A stretch of DNA of 11,040 bases from Acidobacteriota bacterium (GTDB taxonomy: Bacteria > Acidobacteriota > Terriglobia > Terriglobales > Acidobacteriaceae), in NCBI GenBank assembly GCA_021779695.1, contig JAJYAE010000138.1:1-11040 (forward strand). The letters run 5' to 3'. Below are positions 5,017 through 11,040 of this stretch, one piece after another (position 1 is the stretch's first letter; every line of letters starts with the position of its first letter). Under the pieces are notes generated by a model, which had not been told where the DNA came from, searched no databases, and was given only the letters and a program-made list of their open reading frames with translations. A program made the translations under genes and the position numbers.

Positions 5017-6642
5017 ATGGCGGAGAGCGTGCTGCAGATTGATCCGCGAGATAACGTAGTGGTGGCCCTGACGGCGCTGGCCGCGGGCAGTGAGGTGAAG
5101 CTGGGCGCATTGAGATTGCGCGTGGCGGAGACGGTTCCGGCAAAGCACAAAGTTGCGTTGAGGGAGCTGGCGCCGGGCGACGTGATTCGCATGTACGGCA
5201 TGGTGGTGGGCGAAGCGACGGCGGCGATTCCGCGGGGTGGAAGGCTGACGCAGCGGAACGTGCGGCATCGCGCGGAGGCATACACGGCGACGCGGCAGCC
5301 AGTGACGTATCACCCGCCAGATGCTTCTGCGTGGGCGGGCCGCAGGTTTATGGGCTACCACCGCGCGGATGGACAGGTGGGCACGCGGAACTACTGGCTG
5401 GTGCTGCCGCTGGTCTTTTGCGAAAACCGCAACGTGGAACAGATGAAGGAAGCGCTGGAAGAAGAGCTGGGCTATGGCAGTTCTGGAAGAAGCTATCGCC
5501 AGCATGTGCGCGAGTTGATGGCACGGCGCGCGGGCGCGAGCGCCGCCGAGATGAAGCAGGCGCGGGCGGAGCGGGTGTTCCCGCATGTGGACGGGATTCG
5601 ATTTTTGACGCACCAGGGCGGCTGCGGCGGAACGCGCGAAGATGCGCAGGCGCTGTGCGGACTGCTGGCGGGATACATTCATCATCCCAATGTGGCGGGC
5701 GCGACGGTGCTGAGCCTGGGATGCCAGAACGCGCAGGCCTCGATGCTGATGGAGGAACTGGAAAAGCGCGATCCGAAGCGGGCGAAGCCGGTGCTGATCT
5801 TTGACCAGCAGAGGACGGGGCGGGAGAGCGTGCTGATGACGCGCGCGCTGGATGAGACTTTTGCGGCGCTAGAAGAAGCGAACACGGCTCGGCGCGCGGC
5901 GGCTCCGCTGGCTGCTTTGACGGTTGGACTGAAGTGCGGCGGGTCGGATGGGTTCAGCGGAATCTCGGCGAACCCGATGATTGGATATTTGTCGGACGTG
6001 CTGGGCGAGCTGGGCGGCACGACGCTGCTGAGTGAATTTCCTGAGCTGCACGGCGTGGAACAGGAGCTGATCAACCGGTGCGCGACGGATGGGCTGGCGC
6101 AGAGGTTCTATGAACTAATGCAGGCGTATGCGGCACGGGCGCGGGCGGTGCACTCGGGATTCGAGATGAATCCGTCGCCAGGAAATATCGAGGACGGGCT
6201 GATTACGGACGCGATCAAGTCCGCGGGCGCTGCGCGCAAGGGCGGCGTGGCTCCGGTGAAGGACGTGCTGGATTTTCCGGAGTATGCGACGACGCCGGGG
6301 CTGAACCTGCTGTGCACGCCGGGCAATGACGTGGAAGCCGTGACGGCGCAGACCGGCGCGGGCGCGAGCCTGGTGCTTTTCACGACGGGACTGGGAACGC
6401 CGACGGGCAATCCGATTGCGCCGGTGGTGAAGATTGCGACGAACTCGGCCTTAGCGGCGCGGATGGACGACATCATCGACTTTGATGCGGGCGGGATTGT
6501 GACGGGGGAGACGACGATTCCGGAGTGCGCGGGCAAGCTGATGGAGTTGTGCATTGAGGTGGCGAGCGGCGAGCGGCAGACCAAGGCCGAGCTGATGGGG
6601 CAGAACGACTTCATTCCATGGAAGCGGGGCGTATCGCTGTAG
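5017..6642 (+). CDS. uxaA: Altronate/galactarate dehydratase family enzyme (UxaA-type), full length
   Basis: This 541-aa cytosolic enzyme is the fused form of the family. A SAF-type N-terminal domain (about residues 10-95) is followed by a linker and the large catalytic domain from GYHRADGQVGTRN (113-125). Conserved blocks include HQGGCGGTRED (199-209), KCGGSDGFSGISANP (306-320), EFPELHG (340-346), NPSPGN (385-390) and TTGLGTPTGNPIAP (456-469). The cysteines in the first two blocks are candidate metal ligands. The family removes water from aldonates or aldarates, such as D-altronate to 2-keto-3-deoxygluconate, in iron-dependent fashion. ATG 5017 has GAAGGAG 4 nt upstream. At 541 residues it is somewhat longer than typical UxaA or GarD. 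The symbol marks the family; altronate versus galactarate or another sugar acid cannot be decided, because no uxaB, uxaC, kdgK or kdgA is in view. Confidence 0.9.
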   Translation: MAESVLQIDPRDNVVVALTALAAGSEVKLGALRLRVAETVPAKHKVALRELAPGDVIRMYGMVVGEATAAIPRGGRLTQRNVRHRAEAYTATRQPVTYHPPDASAWAGRRFMGYHRADGQVGTRNYWLVLPLVFCENRNVEQMKEALEEELGYGSSGRSYRQHVRELMARRAGASAAEMKQARAERVFPHVDGIRFLTHQGGCGGTREDAQALCGLLAGYIHHPNVAGATVLSLGCQNAQASMLMEELEKRDPKRAKPVLIFDQQRTGRESVLMTRALDETFAALEEANTARRAAAPLAALTVGLKCGGSDGFSGISANPMIGYLSDVLGELGGTTLLSEFPELHGVEQELINRCATDGLAQRFYELMQAYAARARAVHSGFEMNPSPGNIEDGLITDAIKSAGAARKGGVAPVKDVLDFPEYATTPGLNLLCTPGNDVEAVTAQTGAGASLVLFTTGLGTPTGNPIAPVVKIATNSALAARMDDIIDFDAGGIVTGETTIPECAGKLMELCIEVASGERQTKAELMGQNDFIPWKRGVSL

Positions 6643-6669
6643 GCTGAGGGCGATCGCGTTCAGCGCGGG

Positions 6670-7401
6670 CTACTCCAAAAACGAGGCGAGGACGGACAGG
6701 GCGGCGAGAGCGGCGGTCTCTGCGCGGAGGATGCGCGGGCCGAGCGAGACGGCGCGCCAGCCGTTGTCGTCGAAGAGCGCTTCCTCGTTGGGCGCCCATC
6801 CACCTTCAGGACCAATGGCTAACTGAAACGCGGGCAGCTCAGGTTGCTCGGAGCGGAGCACGGAGTCGAGGGCGCCGCGCAGCGTGGTGGAGCGCTCCTG
6901 CTCGGCGAGGACGAGGCGCACATCGTTGGATGTGGCGGCAACGATTGCGTTGAGCGGCTGCGGATCGTGAATGACAGGAATGTCAGAGCGGCGGGACTGC
7001 TGCGCAGATTCTTTTGCGATGCGACGCCAGCGCTCGGCGCGCTTGGTTGCGGCCTGGGCGAGATGCTTTTCCGTTCGGCGCGCGATGGCGGGCGCGATGG
7101 CGGCGACGCCGAGCTCGGTGGCTTTCTCGATGGCCCACTCCATGTGATCGAACTTGTAGACGGCCATGACTAAAGTGACGGGCAGAGCGGGTTCGGATTG
7201 GATTTCAGCAAGAAGATTGAAGCGAACCTCGGCGGGAGTGACGGCTGCGACCTCTGCGTGGAAGACGTGGCCGCCGGCGACGACGTCCGCAAGGATGCCG
7301 GGCTGGGCACGCAAAACGCGCGCGAGATGTTCGGCCTGAGTGCCGGTAATGGTGGCGGTGGCTTCATCCCAAATTTCAGCAATCCAGCGGCGGCGCGTCA
7401 T
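6670..7401 (-). CDS. rsmE: 16S rRNA (uracil-1498-N3)-methyltransferase RsmE
   Basis: This 243-aa SPOUT-class methyltransferase transfers a methyl group from S-adenosylmethionine to N3 of U1498 of 16S rRNA, in the small-subunit decoding region. It has a small N-terminal PUA-like domain (about 1-70), then the knotted domain. Family signatures are present: MEWAIEKATELGV, RWRRIAKESAQQSRRSDIP, the cofactor-loop motif GPEGG (197-201), and SLGPRILRAETA (219-230) at the C-terminal knot. Length is normal. ATG 7401 has AAGGA about 9 nt upstream. It converges with the dehydratase gene, leaving only 27 bp between stop codons and no clear terminator there. Confidence 0.96.
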   Translation of the reverse strand: MTRRRWIAEIWDEATATITGTQAEHLARVLRAQPGILADVVAGGHVFHAEVAAVTPAEVRFNLLAEIQSEPALPVTLVMAVYKFDHMEWAIEKATELGVAAIAPAIARRTEKHLAQAATKRAERWRRIAKESAQQSRRSDIPVIHDPQPLNAIVAATSNDVRLVLAEQERSTTLRGALDSVLRSEQPELPAFQLAIGPEGGWAPNEEALFDDNGWRAVSLGPRILRAETAALAALSVLASFLE

Positions 7402-7438
7402 GGCGAGCGATCCTTCAGAAGCAACTGATGTTCAGTTT

Positions 7439-7457
7439 ACCCGCATGAACAGCGGGT
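7439..7457. repeat. Inverted repeat ACCCGC-N7-GCGGGT upstream of rsmE
   Basis: Two perfect 6-bp arms flank ATGAACA, 38 bp before the rsmE start. An overlapping pair TGTTCA/TGAACA (11-nt spacing on the minus strand) is also present. It could be an operator or a leader hairpin of rsmE; the evidence is only the symmetry. Confidence 0.35.
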
Positions 7458-7483
7458 TTGCGGTGTTGCCGGACACAGGGTGC

Positions 7484-7525
7484 AAAAACACTTCGGGGGA
7501 CGCTGGAAGCGTCCCCCGAAGTGTT
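7484..7525 (-). terminator. Strong intrinsic terminator of the Lys/Ala peptide gene
   Basis: AACACTTCGGGGGACGCT (7487-7504) and its exact reverse complement (7508-7525) enclose a 3-nt loop. In minus-strand RNA this 18-bp GC-rich stem begins 21 nt after the TAA of the peptide gene and runs straight into five U residues (7488-7484). It may also act weakly in the plus direction, where TTTT follows at 7529-7532. Confidence 0.92.
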
Positions 7526-7546
7526 GCCTTTTGGTTGGTTGACCCG

Positions 7547-7618
7547 TTACTTCTTCTTCGCGGTTTTCTTCGCGGCCTTCTTCGCGGGTGCCTTCTTGGC
7601 TGCTTTCTTCGTTGCCAT
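7547..7618 (-). CDS. 23-residue Lys/Ala-rich histone-tail-like peptide
   Basis: The 24-codon frame from ATG 7618 to TAA 7547 encodes a peptide starting MATKKAAKKAPAKK and ending AKKK. It contains 11 Lys, 8 Ala, 2 Thr, 1 Pro and the initiator Met, with a KKAA-type beat. It resembles the basic C-terminal tail of histone H1-like or HU-like DNA-binding proteins, but without any globular domain, so binding to DNA, RNA or another polyanion is a guess. Translation is supported by AAGGGAGA (7634-7627) about 8 nt before the ATG. Transcription is supported by a near-consensus promoter at 7681-7709 and a terminator at 7484-7525. The predicted mRNA is about 190 nt and monocistronic. It is far shorter than normal annotation limits; the complete signals argue that it is real. 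Confidence 0.85.
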   Translation of the reverse strand: MATKKAAKKAPAKKAAKKTAKKK

Positions 7619-7635
7619 TTGCCTATTCTCCCTTT

Positions 7636-7652
7636 TCGATGGGTTGCATCGA
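7636..7652 (-). other. Leader hairpin next to the ribosome site of the peptide gene
   Basis: TCGATG (7636-7641) and CATCGA (7647-7652) form a 6-bp stem with a 5-nt loop ending directly at the Shine-Dalgarno sequence in minus-strand RNA. It overlaps the alternative palindrome GCATCGATGC (7646-7655), so two mutually exclusive structures are possible. Confidence 0.45.
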
Positions 7653-7654
7653 TG

Positions 7655-7672
7655 CTGCAATTTGAATTGCAG
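7655..7672 (-). promoter_or_regulatory. Inverted repeat at the predicted transcript start of the peptide gene
   Basis: CTGCAATT and AATTGCAG are perfect 8-bp arms with 2 nt between. With the -10 box at 7681-7686 the transcript should start near 7674, so the repeat covers about +3 to +20. It is well placed as an operator or as a 5'-end hairpin protecting the mRNA. Confidence 0.55.
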
Positions 7673-7680
7673 TTGAGGAA

Positions 7681-7709
7681 TGTATAGATTCACGAATGCT
7701 CAGTGTCAA
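7681..7709 (-). promoter_or_regulatory. Near-consensus sigma-70-type promoter of the peptide gene
   Basis: On the minus strand the -35 box TTGACA (7709-7704, perfect) and the -10 box TATACA (7686-7681) are separated by exactly 17 bp. A T-rich run lies just upstream of the -35 box, like an UP element. It is the best promoter match in the window and implies strong transcription. Confidence 0.88.
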
Positions 7710-7729
7710 GAAAAAAACGTAGGGAGAGT

Positions 7730-7753
7730 GGAAAAAGTGGCAACAATTTTTCC
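7730..7753. repeat. AT-rich inverted repeat downstream of the CPBP gene
   Basis: GGAAAAA and TTTTTCC are perfect 7-bp arms around a 10-nt loop, 28 nt past the CPBP stop codon. It may be a weak terminator for that gene or part of the A/T-rich upstream region of the peptide promoter. Confidence 0.35.
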
Positions 7754-7781
7754 TGCGTTGAGACATTGATGAGGAAGCGCG

Positions 7782-8618
7782 TCAGAGAATGTGATGCACT
7801 TTGAGGATTCCGAGCGCGAGTCCAGCGACGAGATCATGAAGACTATGCGCAAAGATGCAGGGACGCAGGCTGCGCCTGTACAGCATGAGCAGACTGAAGA
7901 GAGCGCCGAAGACGACGAGCAGCACCATGTTGCGCAAGCCTTGATATCCATGCGCCGCGCCGAAGAGCACTGCGGAAAAGAAGACGCCGAGGAAGACATT
8001 GCCGCGCGCCCACGCAGTGAACTGGCCCTGGAAGTAACCGCGAAAGACGGACTCCTCCACGATGCCGACGAGGAGGCAAAGCAGCGCCCATGCCGCCGCC
8101 TCCTGGAGGTTGGAAGGCGCGACCTGCAGCATGGCGCGCTCGGCCGGATTGTGTGAGGGAACGAGCGGAGCGCCAGTTGCATGCCACGGAACGACGCCAT
8201 GCGTGACCCAGGCTTGAATGCTGACCCACGTTGCGCCGACGGCACCGAGGACCATGAGCGAGACGAGCCAGAAGAGGAGTGCGACGCCGAAGTCGGCGAG
8301 GATGCCGCGCATGCCGGAGGAAAGATCGCCGAAGAGTGTGCGGAGGGGGATACGGCGCATGCGCATCCCCCACGCGACCCAACCGAGCATGAGGAGTTCC
8401 ATGACGCCGGTGGCGGCGTAGGTGGCGTAGCGGTTATGCATTGGCTGCTGCTGTGCCGCGCGCATGGAGCCGGCAACGGAGACAGCGGCGATGACAAGGA
8501 CGAGGACGGCGGTGTGCCAGATGGGCGCGAGGGTGGTGGTTGCGGGAGGCGACGTCGGCGTATGGAAATCGGAAGGTGGATCGGCGAGGGGTTGCGTCAC
8601 GTCGAAGGTTGGCTCCAT
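7782..8618 (-). CDS. CPBP-family intramembrane metalloprotease (CAAX/Rce1-like)
   Basis: This 278-aa polytopic inner-membrane protein belongs to the CPBP (Abi/Rce1) family. A polar, Pro/Thr-rich cytosolic N-terminus (1-33) is followed by about eight hydrophobic segments. All three family motifs are intact: EExxxR as Glu188-Glu189...Arg193, FxxxH as Phe219...His223, and HxxxD as His258...Asp262, which together form the metal-dependent active site. Bacterial members can cleave membrane peptides or serve in peptide processing or immunity; the substrate here is unknown. ATG 8618 has GAGGA 5 nt upstream, better than the in-frame TTG at 8666, which would overlap the sdaA stop. It follows sdaA by 44 bp on the same strand and may be co-transcribed with it. 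Confidence 0.92.
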   Translation of the reverse strand: MEPTFDVTQPLADPPSDFHTPTSPPATTTLAPIWHTAVLVLVIAAVSVAGSMRAAQQQPMHNRYATYAATGVMELLMLGWVAWGMRMRRIPLRTLFGDLSSGMRGILADFGVALLFWLVSLMVLGAVGATWVSIQAWVTHGVVPWHATGAPLVPSHNPAERAMLQVAPSNLQEAAAWALLCLLVGIVEESVFRGYFQGQFTAWARGNVFLGVFFSAVLFGAAHGYQGLRNMVLLVVFGALFSLLMLYRRSLRPCIFAHSLHDLVAGLALGILKVHHIL

Positions 8619-8662
8619 AGTCGTCCTCAAAAGGGAAAGTGGAAGAGGTAGCGGCAGAGCGT

Positions 8663-10075
8663 TCAACAGGCGATGACGTTGAGCGCGAGGCCGGCAAGGC
8701 TTGTCTCTTTATACCGCGACTGCATGTCGAGGCCGGTGAGGTACATGGTGCGGATGACCTGATCGAGGGAAACCTTGTGCTCCTCCGATTCGCTGAGTGC
8801 GATGCGCGCGGCGTGGACGGCTTTGGCGGCGCCCATGGCGTTGCGCTCGATGCAGGGAATCTGGACGAGGCCGCCGATGGGATCGCAGGTCATGCCGAGG
8901 TTGTGTTCCATGGCGATTTCTGCGGCGTGTTCAATTTGGCCGTTGGTGCCGCCGAGTGCGGAGACGAGTCCACCGGCGGCCATGGAGCAGGCGACGCCGA
9001 CCTCGCCCTGGCAACCGACCTCCGCGCCGCTGATGGATGCGTTCTCTTTGTAGAGGATGCCGATGGCGGCCGACGTGAGGAAGAAGCGCAGGATGCCTTC
9101 GTGGTCAGAGTCGGGGATGAAGCGATCGTAGTAATGCAGGACGGCGGGCACAACGCCGGCGGCACCGTTGGTGGGCGCGGTGACGACGCGGCCTCCGGCG
9201 GCGTTTTCTTCATTGACGGCCATGGCGAAGACGGTGACCCAGTCGAGCGGGGCCAGCGGATCACTGCGGAGACCTGTGGCTTCTTTCTCGCGGAGGCGCT
9301 CGGCGAGGCGATGGGCGCGGCGGCGCACGTTGAGGCCGCCGGGAAGAATGCCTTCGGTCGCCATGCCGCGCTGGACACAGTCCTGCATCGTGAGCCAGAT
9401 GCGATCGATGCCGGCGCGGACCTGTTCGACTGGGGACTGCGGCAGATCGCGCGAGACGAGGGCGCATTCATTTTCCAGCATGAGCTGGGCGATGGAAAGT
9501 TCGTTGGCGTGGGCGGCGGCGAGGAGCTCCGCTGCGGTGTGGAACGGGAACGGGACGAACGTGGGTGGTTTCTCTTTCGACGCGTCGACGCCGTCCTCGG
9601 TGATGAAGCCGCCACCGATGGAGAAGTAGGTGCGCGTGTCGAGGATGGCGCCGGTGGCGTCCGATGCGGTGAGACGGATGCCGTTGGGGTGCTGCGTGTG
9701 TGCGCCGGGCGGAAACATGGTCTCGCGCTCGAAGAGCAGGTCCGTCTCTTCATGGAACGCAACCGAGCGGATGCCGGCGAGCGGCAGTGCGTGCGCGGCG
9801 CGGATGGCGAGGACAGTGGATTCGATGGCGGAAGGATCGATGGTGGCGGGCTCATGACCGGAGAGGCCGAGGAGGACGGCGCGGTCAGTGGCGTGGCCTT
9901 TTCCGGTGAGGGCGAGCGAGCCGTAGAGCTCGGCGCGAACGCGCGCGACGCGGTCGAGCAGGCTATGTTCGGCGAGCAGATGCGCAAAGCGGCAGGCTGC
10001 GCGCATGGGGCCCATGGTGTGGGAGCTGGATGGGCCAACACCGATTTTGTAGAGATCGAAGAGACTCGTCGTCAC
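8663..10075 (-). CDS. sdaA: L-serine ammonia-lyase (L-serine dehydratase), iron-sulfur, single chain
   Basis: This 470-aa cytosolic enzyme deaminates L-serine to pyruvate and ammonia. The N-terminal domain carries the signature GVGPSSSHTMGPM (12-24). The C-terminal catalytic domain carries the [4Fe-4S] ligands Cys355 (GAEVGCQGEVG), Cys397 (MTCDPIGG) and Cys408 (IPCIERN). The very last residue is Cys470, which in the Legionella enzyme enters the active site as the fourth cluster ligand (the tail-in-mouth resting state). This supports an intact C-terminus and serine activation of the same kind. The start is GTG 10075. No ribosome site precedes it, but TACAAT lies 7 nt upstream, suggesting leaderless translation. 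A CPBP protease gene follows closely. Both subunit domains are fused, unlike the Firmicutes SdaAA/SdaAB pair. Confidence 0.96.
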   Translation of the reverse strand: MTTSLFDLYKIGVGPSSSHTMGPMRAACRFAHLLAEHSLLDRVARVRAELYGSLALTGKGHATDRAVLLGLSGHEPATIDPSAIESTVLAIRAAHALPLAGIRSVAFHEETDLLFERETMFPPGAHTQHPNGIRLTASDATGAILDTRTYFSIGGGFITEDGVDASKEKPPTFVPFPFHTAAELLAAAHANELSIAQLMLENECALVSRDLPQSPVEQVRAGIDRIWLTMQDCVQRGMATEGILPGGLNVRRRAHRLAERLREKEATGLRSDPLAPLDWVTVFAMAVNEENAAGGRVVTAPTNGAAGVVPAVLHYYDRFIPDSDHEGILRFFLTSAAIGILYKENASISGAEVGCQGEVGVACSMAAGGLVSALGGTNGQIEHAAEIAMEHNLGMTCDPIGGLVQIPCIERNAMGAAKAVHAARIALSESEEHKVSLDQVIRTMYLTGLDMQSRYKETSLAGLALNVIAC

Positions 10076-10082
10076 GGATGAG

Positions 10083-10088
10083 ATTGTA
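10083..10088 (-). promoter_or_regulatory. Possible -10 box of sdaA (leaderless start)
   Basis: TACAAT on the minus strand lies 7 nt upstream of the GTG start, so transcription could begin at or next to the start codon. No good -35 box is visible, and no Shine-Dalgarno sequence lies upstream of the GTG. Confidence 0.4.
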
Positions 10089-10194
10089 CTGCGGGGAGGG
10101 TTGAGGGGGCAGGAACGAGAGACGGAGGGACTGGGAAATGCGAGAGGAGCTGGAGCGGCCGGTGTTTCATTTGATCGATGCGAAGAGCGATGCG

Positions 10195-11040
10195 TCAGCG
10201 CTTCACGGTGAACGAGAGCTCGATCATGGATGCGATTTCAGTAAAGTCCGGGCCGCGCTGGTCGTAGGCAAAGACCCAGAGTGTGTGCTTGCCGGGGGCA
10301 ATGTCGGCAAGATCCCAGCCGCGCTGTCCACCGAGATAGAACGGGGCGAGACGCGTTTCGCTGTAGGGAACGCCATCGAGGAAGAATTCGACGCGACGAA
10401 TCGGCCAGCGCGGATCGTGGTCCGCAACGACGGCTTCAACGCGCGTGCCGGGAGTGATGGTGTCGCCGTCTTTGAGGCCGATGAGACGAATGGACGGGAG
10501 CAAGGGACTGCTGTCACTGCCGGGTTTGGGCGGTTCCGGCGATCCGGTGAGCCGAGCCACCTGGTCAAAGAAGAGCCACTTGGCCGTGGTGTCGATCGTC
10601 CAATTGACGGGGATGGACTGGAAGCCGTCGTGGTCGTTGTTCAGGCCCTGATCGTAGTAGCCCCAACCGACCCGCTCTTCGGTGGCCGCCTGCAGATTGA
10701 AGGTGGTGACGTCATCCTCATTGATTAAAAACGCGCGATGGTATCCAGCAGCCGCGCGATAGGCGCGGATGCGATCGTGCACGCCTTCGGGTGTGAGCCA
10801 GTTGGTGTGGAACATCACGAAGTCGGCTTCGCGCAAGGCCTGAAAGCCGCGGCTGGAGCGGGACGGCGGATCGCCAATCCAACTGAAGGAGACGGGAATC
10901 TCGTGGCGCACGGTCTGCTGCGCGAGATGCACGGCGTCCACAATGCCGCTGGGCTGCAGCCAGGGATGGGTTGGGTAAAGGAACTCCGTCACCTCGTTCG
11001 CGACCTCGATGAGGATGTTGCGATTGGGGAGATCGCGCAG
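10195..11040 (-). CDS. Glycosidase-like TIM-barrel protein with C-terminal Ig-like domain, 5' end outside window
   Basis: The frame is open to the right edge; 281 C-terminal residues are visible, starting LRDLPNRNILIEVANEV, so the N-terminus is missing and the internal GTG at 10992 is not the true start. NILIEVANE resembles a clan GH-A strand 4 with an Asn-Glu acid/base. FLINEDD (about residue 110) could carry the second carboxylate on a later strand. GWGYYDQG and the segment FQSIPVNWTIDTTAKWLFFDQVARLTG look like the end of such a barrel. After a Pro-rich linker, residues about 185-281 form an Ig-like beta-sandwich (IRLIGLKDGDTITPGTRVEA, then VEFFLDGVP). The protein is probably exported and acts on polysaccharide, but the signal peptide lies outside the window and the family assignment is tentative. 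Confidence 0.72.
   Translation of the reverse strand: MRDLPNRNILIEVANEVTEFLYPTHPWLQPSGIVDAVHLAQQTVRHEIPVSFSWIGDPPSRSSRGFQALREADFVMFHTNWLTPEGVHDRIRAYRAAAGYHRAFLINEDDVTTFNLQAATEERVGWGYYDQGLNNDHDGFQSIPVNWTIDTTAKWLFFDQVARLTGSPEPPKPGSDSSPLLPSIRLIGLKDGDTITPGTRVEAVVADHDPRWPIRRVEFFLDGVPYSETRLAPFYLGGQRGWDLADIAPGKHTLWVFAYDQRGPDFTEIASMIELSFTVKR

Noticed and set aside
4852..5685. N-terminal extension of the zinc dehydrogenase frame to 616 codons
   Set aside because: The extension is antisense to the dehydratase gene and Arg/His/Pro-rich. The GTG at 4851 with AGGAGA gives the normal family length.
6643..6669. Possible hairpin GCTGA...TCAGC between the dehydratase and rsmE stops
   Set aside because: Only a 5-bp outer stem with poor inner pairing and no T-run on either strand; too weak to call a terminator.
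7458..7676. Plus-strand 72-codon frame rich in Phe/Ala, resembling a membrane segment
   Set aside because: It is the exact antisense of the Lys/Ala codons (AAG read as CTT/TTC). All promoter, ribosome-site and terminator signals point to the minus strand.
8639..10081. Plus-strand 480-codon frame
   Set aside because: Antisense shadow of sdaA; the sdaA frame carries every family motif.

Overview
The window is about 11 kb of GC-rich bacterial chromosome. Start codons are ATG or GTG, mostly with clear Shine-Dalgarno sites. The mix of genes suggests a soil-type Acidobacteriota (Terriglobia): a large secreted beta-helix protein, a minute Lys/Ala-rich histone-tail-like peptide, intergenic hairpin repeats and sugar-acid genes. 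That placement rests on gene style, not on a marker gene. I see no rRNA, tRNA, CRISPR array, transposase, integrase or phage module.

Left part (1-3834). A minus-strand gene for a secreted right-handed beta-helix protein runs off the left edge. It has a complete N-terminus with a signal peptide and 615 visible residues. Upstream of it, on the same strand, are a 61-nt imperfect hairpin and a small orphan gene. A mostly empty 391-bp stretch follows. A plus-strand aquaglyceroporin comes next. Between it and the convergent dehydrogenase lie two tandem copies of a 216-bp element, about 93% identical, each carrying two long hairpins.

Middle part (3835-7401). A zinc-dependent medium-chain dehydrogenase (minus) and a full-length altronate/galactarate dehydratase-family enzyme (plus) are divergent and share a 165-bp intergenic region. 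Together they look like a sugar-acid catabolic pair: the dehydrogenase would oxidise or interconvert a polyol or aldonate, and the dehydratase would make a 2-keto-3-deoxy acid. The 16S rRNA methyltransferase RsmE converges on the dehydratase.

Right part (7402-11040, all minus strand). In transcription order from the right: the C-terminal part of a glycosidase-like TIM-barrel protein with an Ig-like tail; a single-chain [4Fe-4S] L-serine dehydratase (sdaA) whose last residue is the expected cluster-binding Cys; a CPBP-family intramembrane protease; and a 23-codon gene. The last encodes a Lys/Ala-only-type peptide with its own near-consensus promoter, a structured leader, a Shine-Dalgarno site and a perfect 18-bp terminator hairpin.

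The two most interesting signals are this miniature gene with complete expression signals and the duplicated 216-bp hairpin element. In the element, every arm mismatch is compatible with G-U pairing only in minus-strand RNA.
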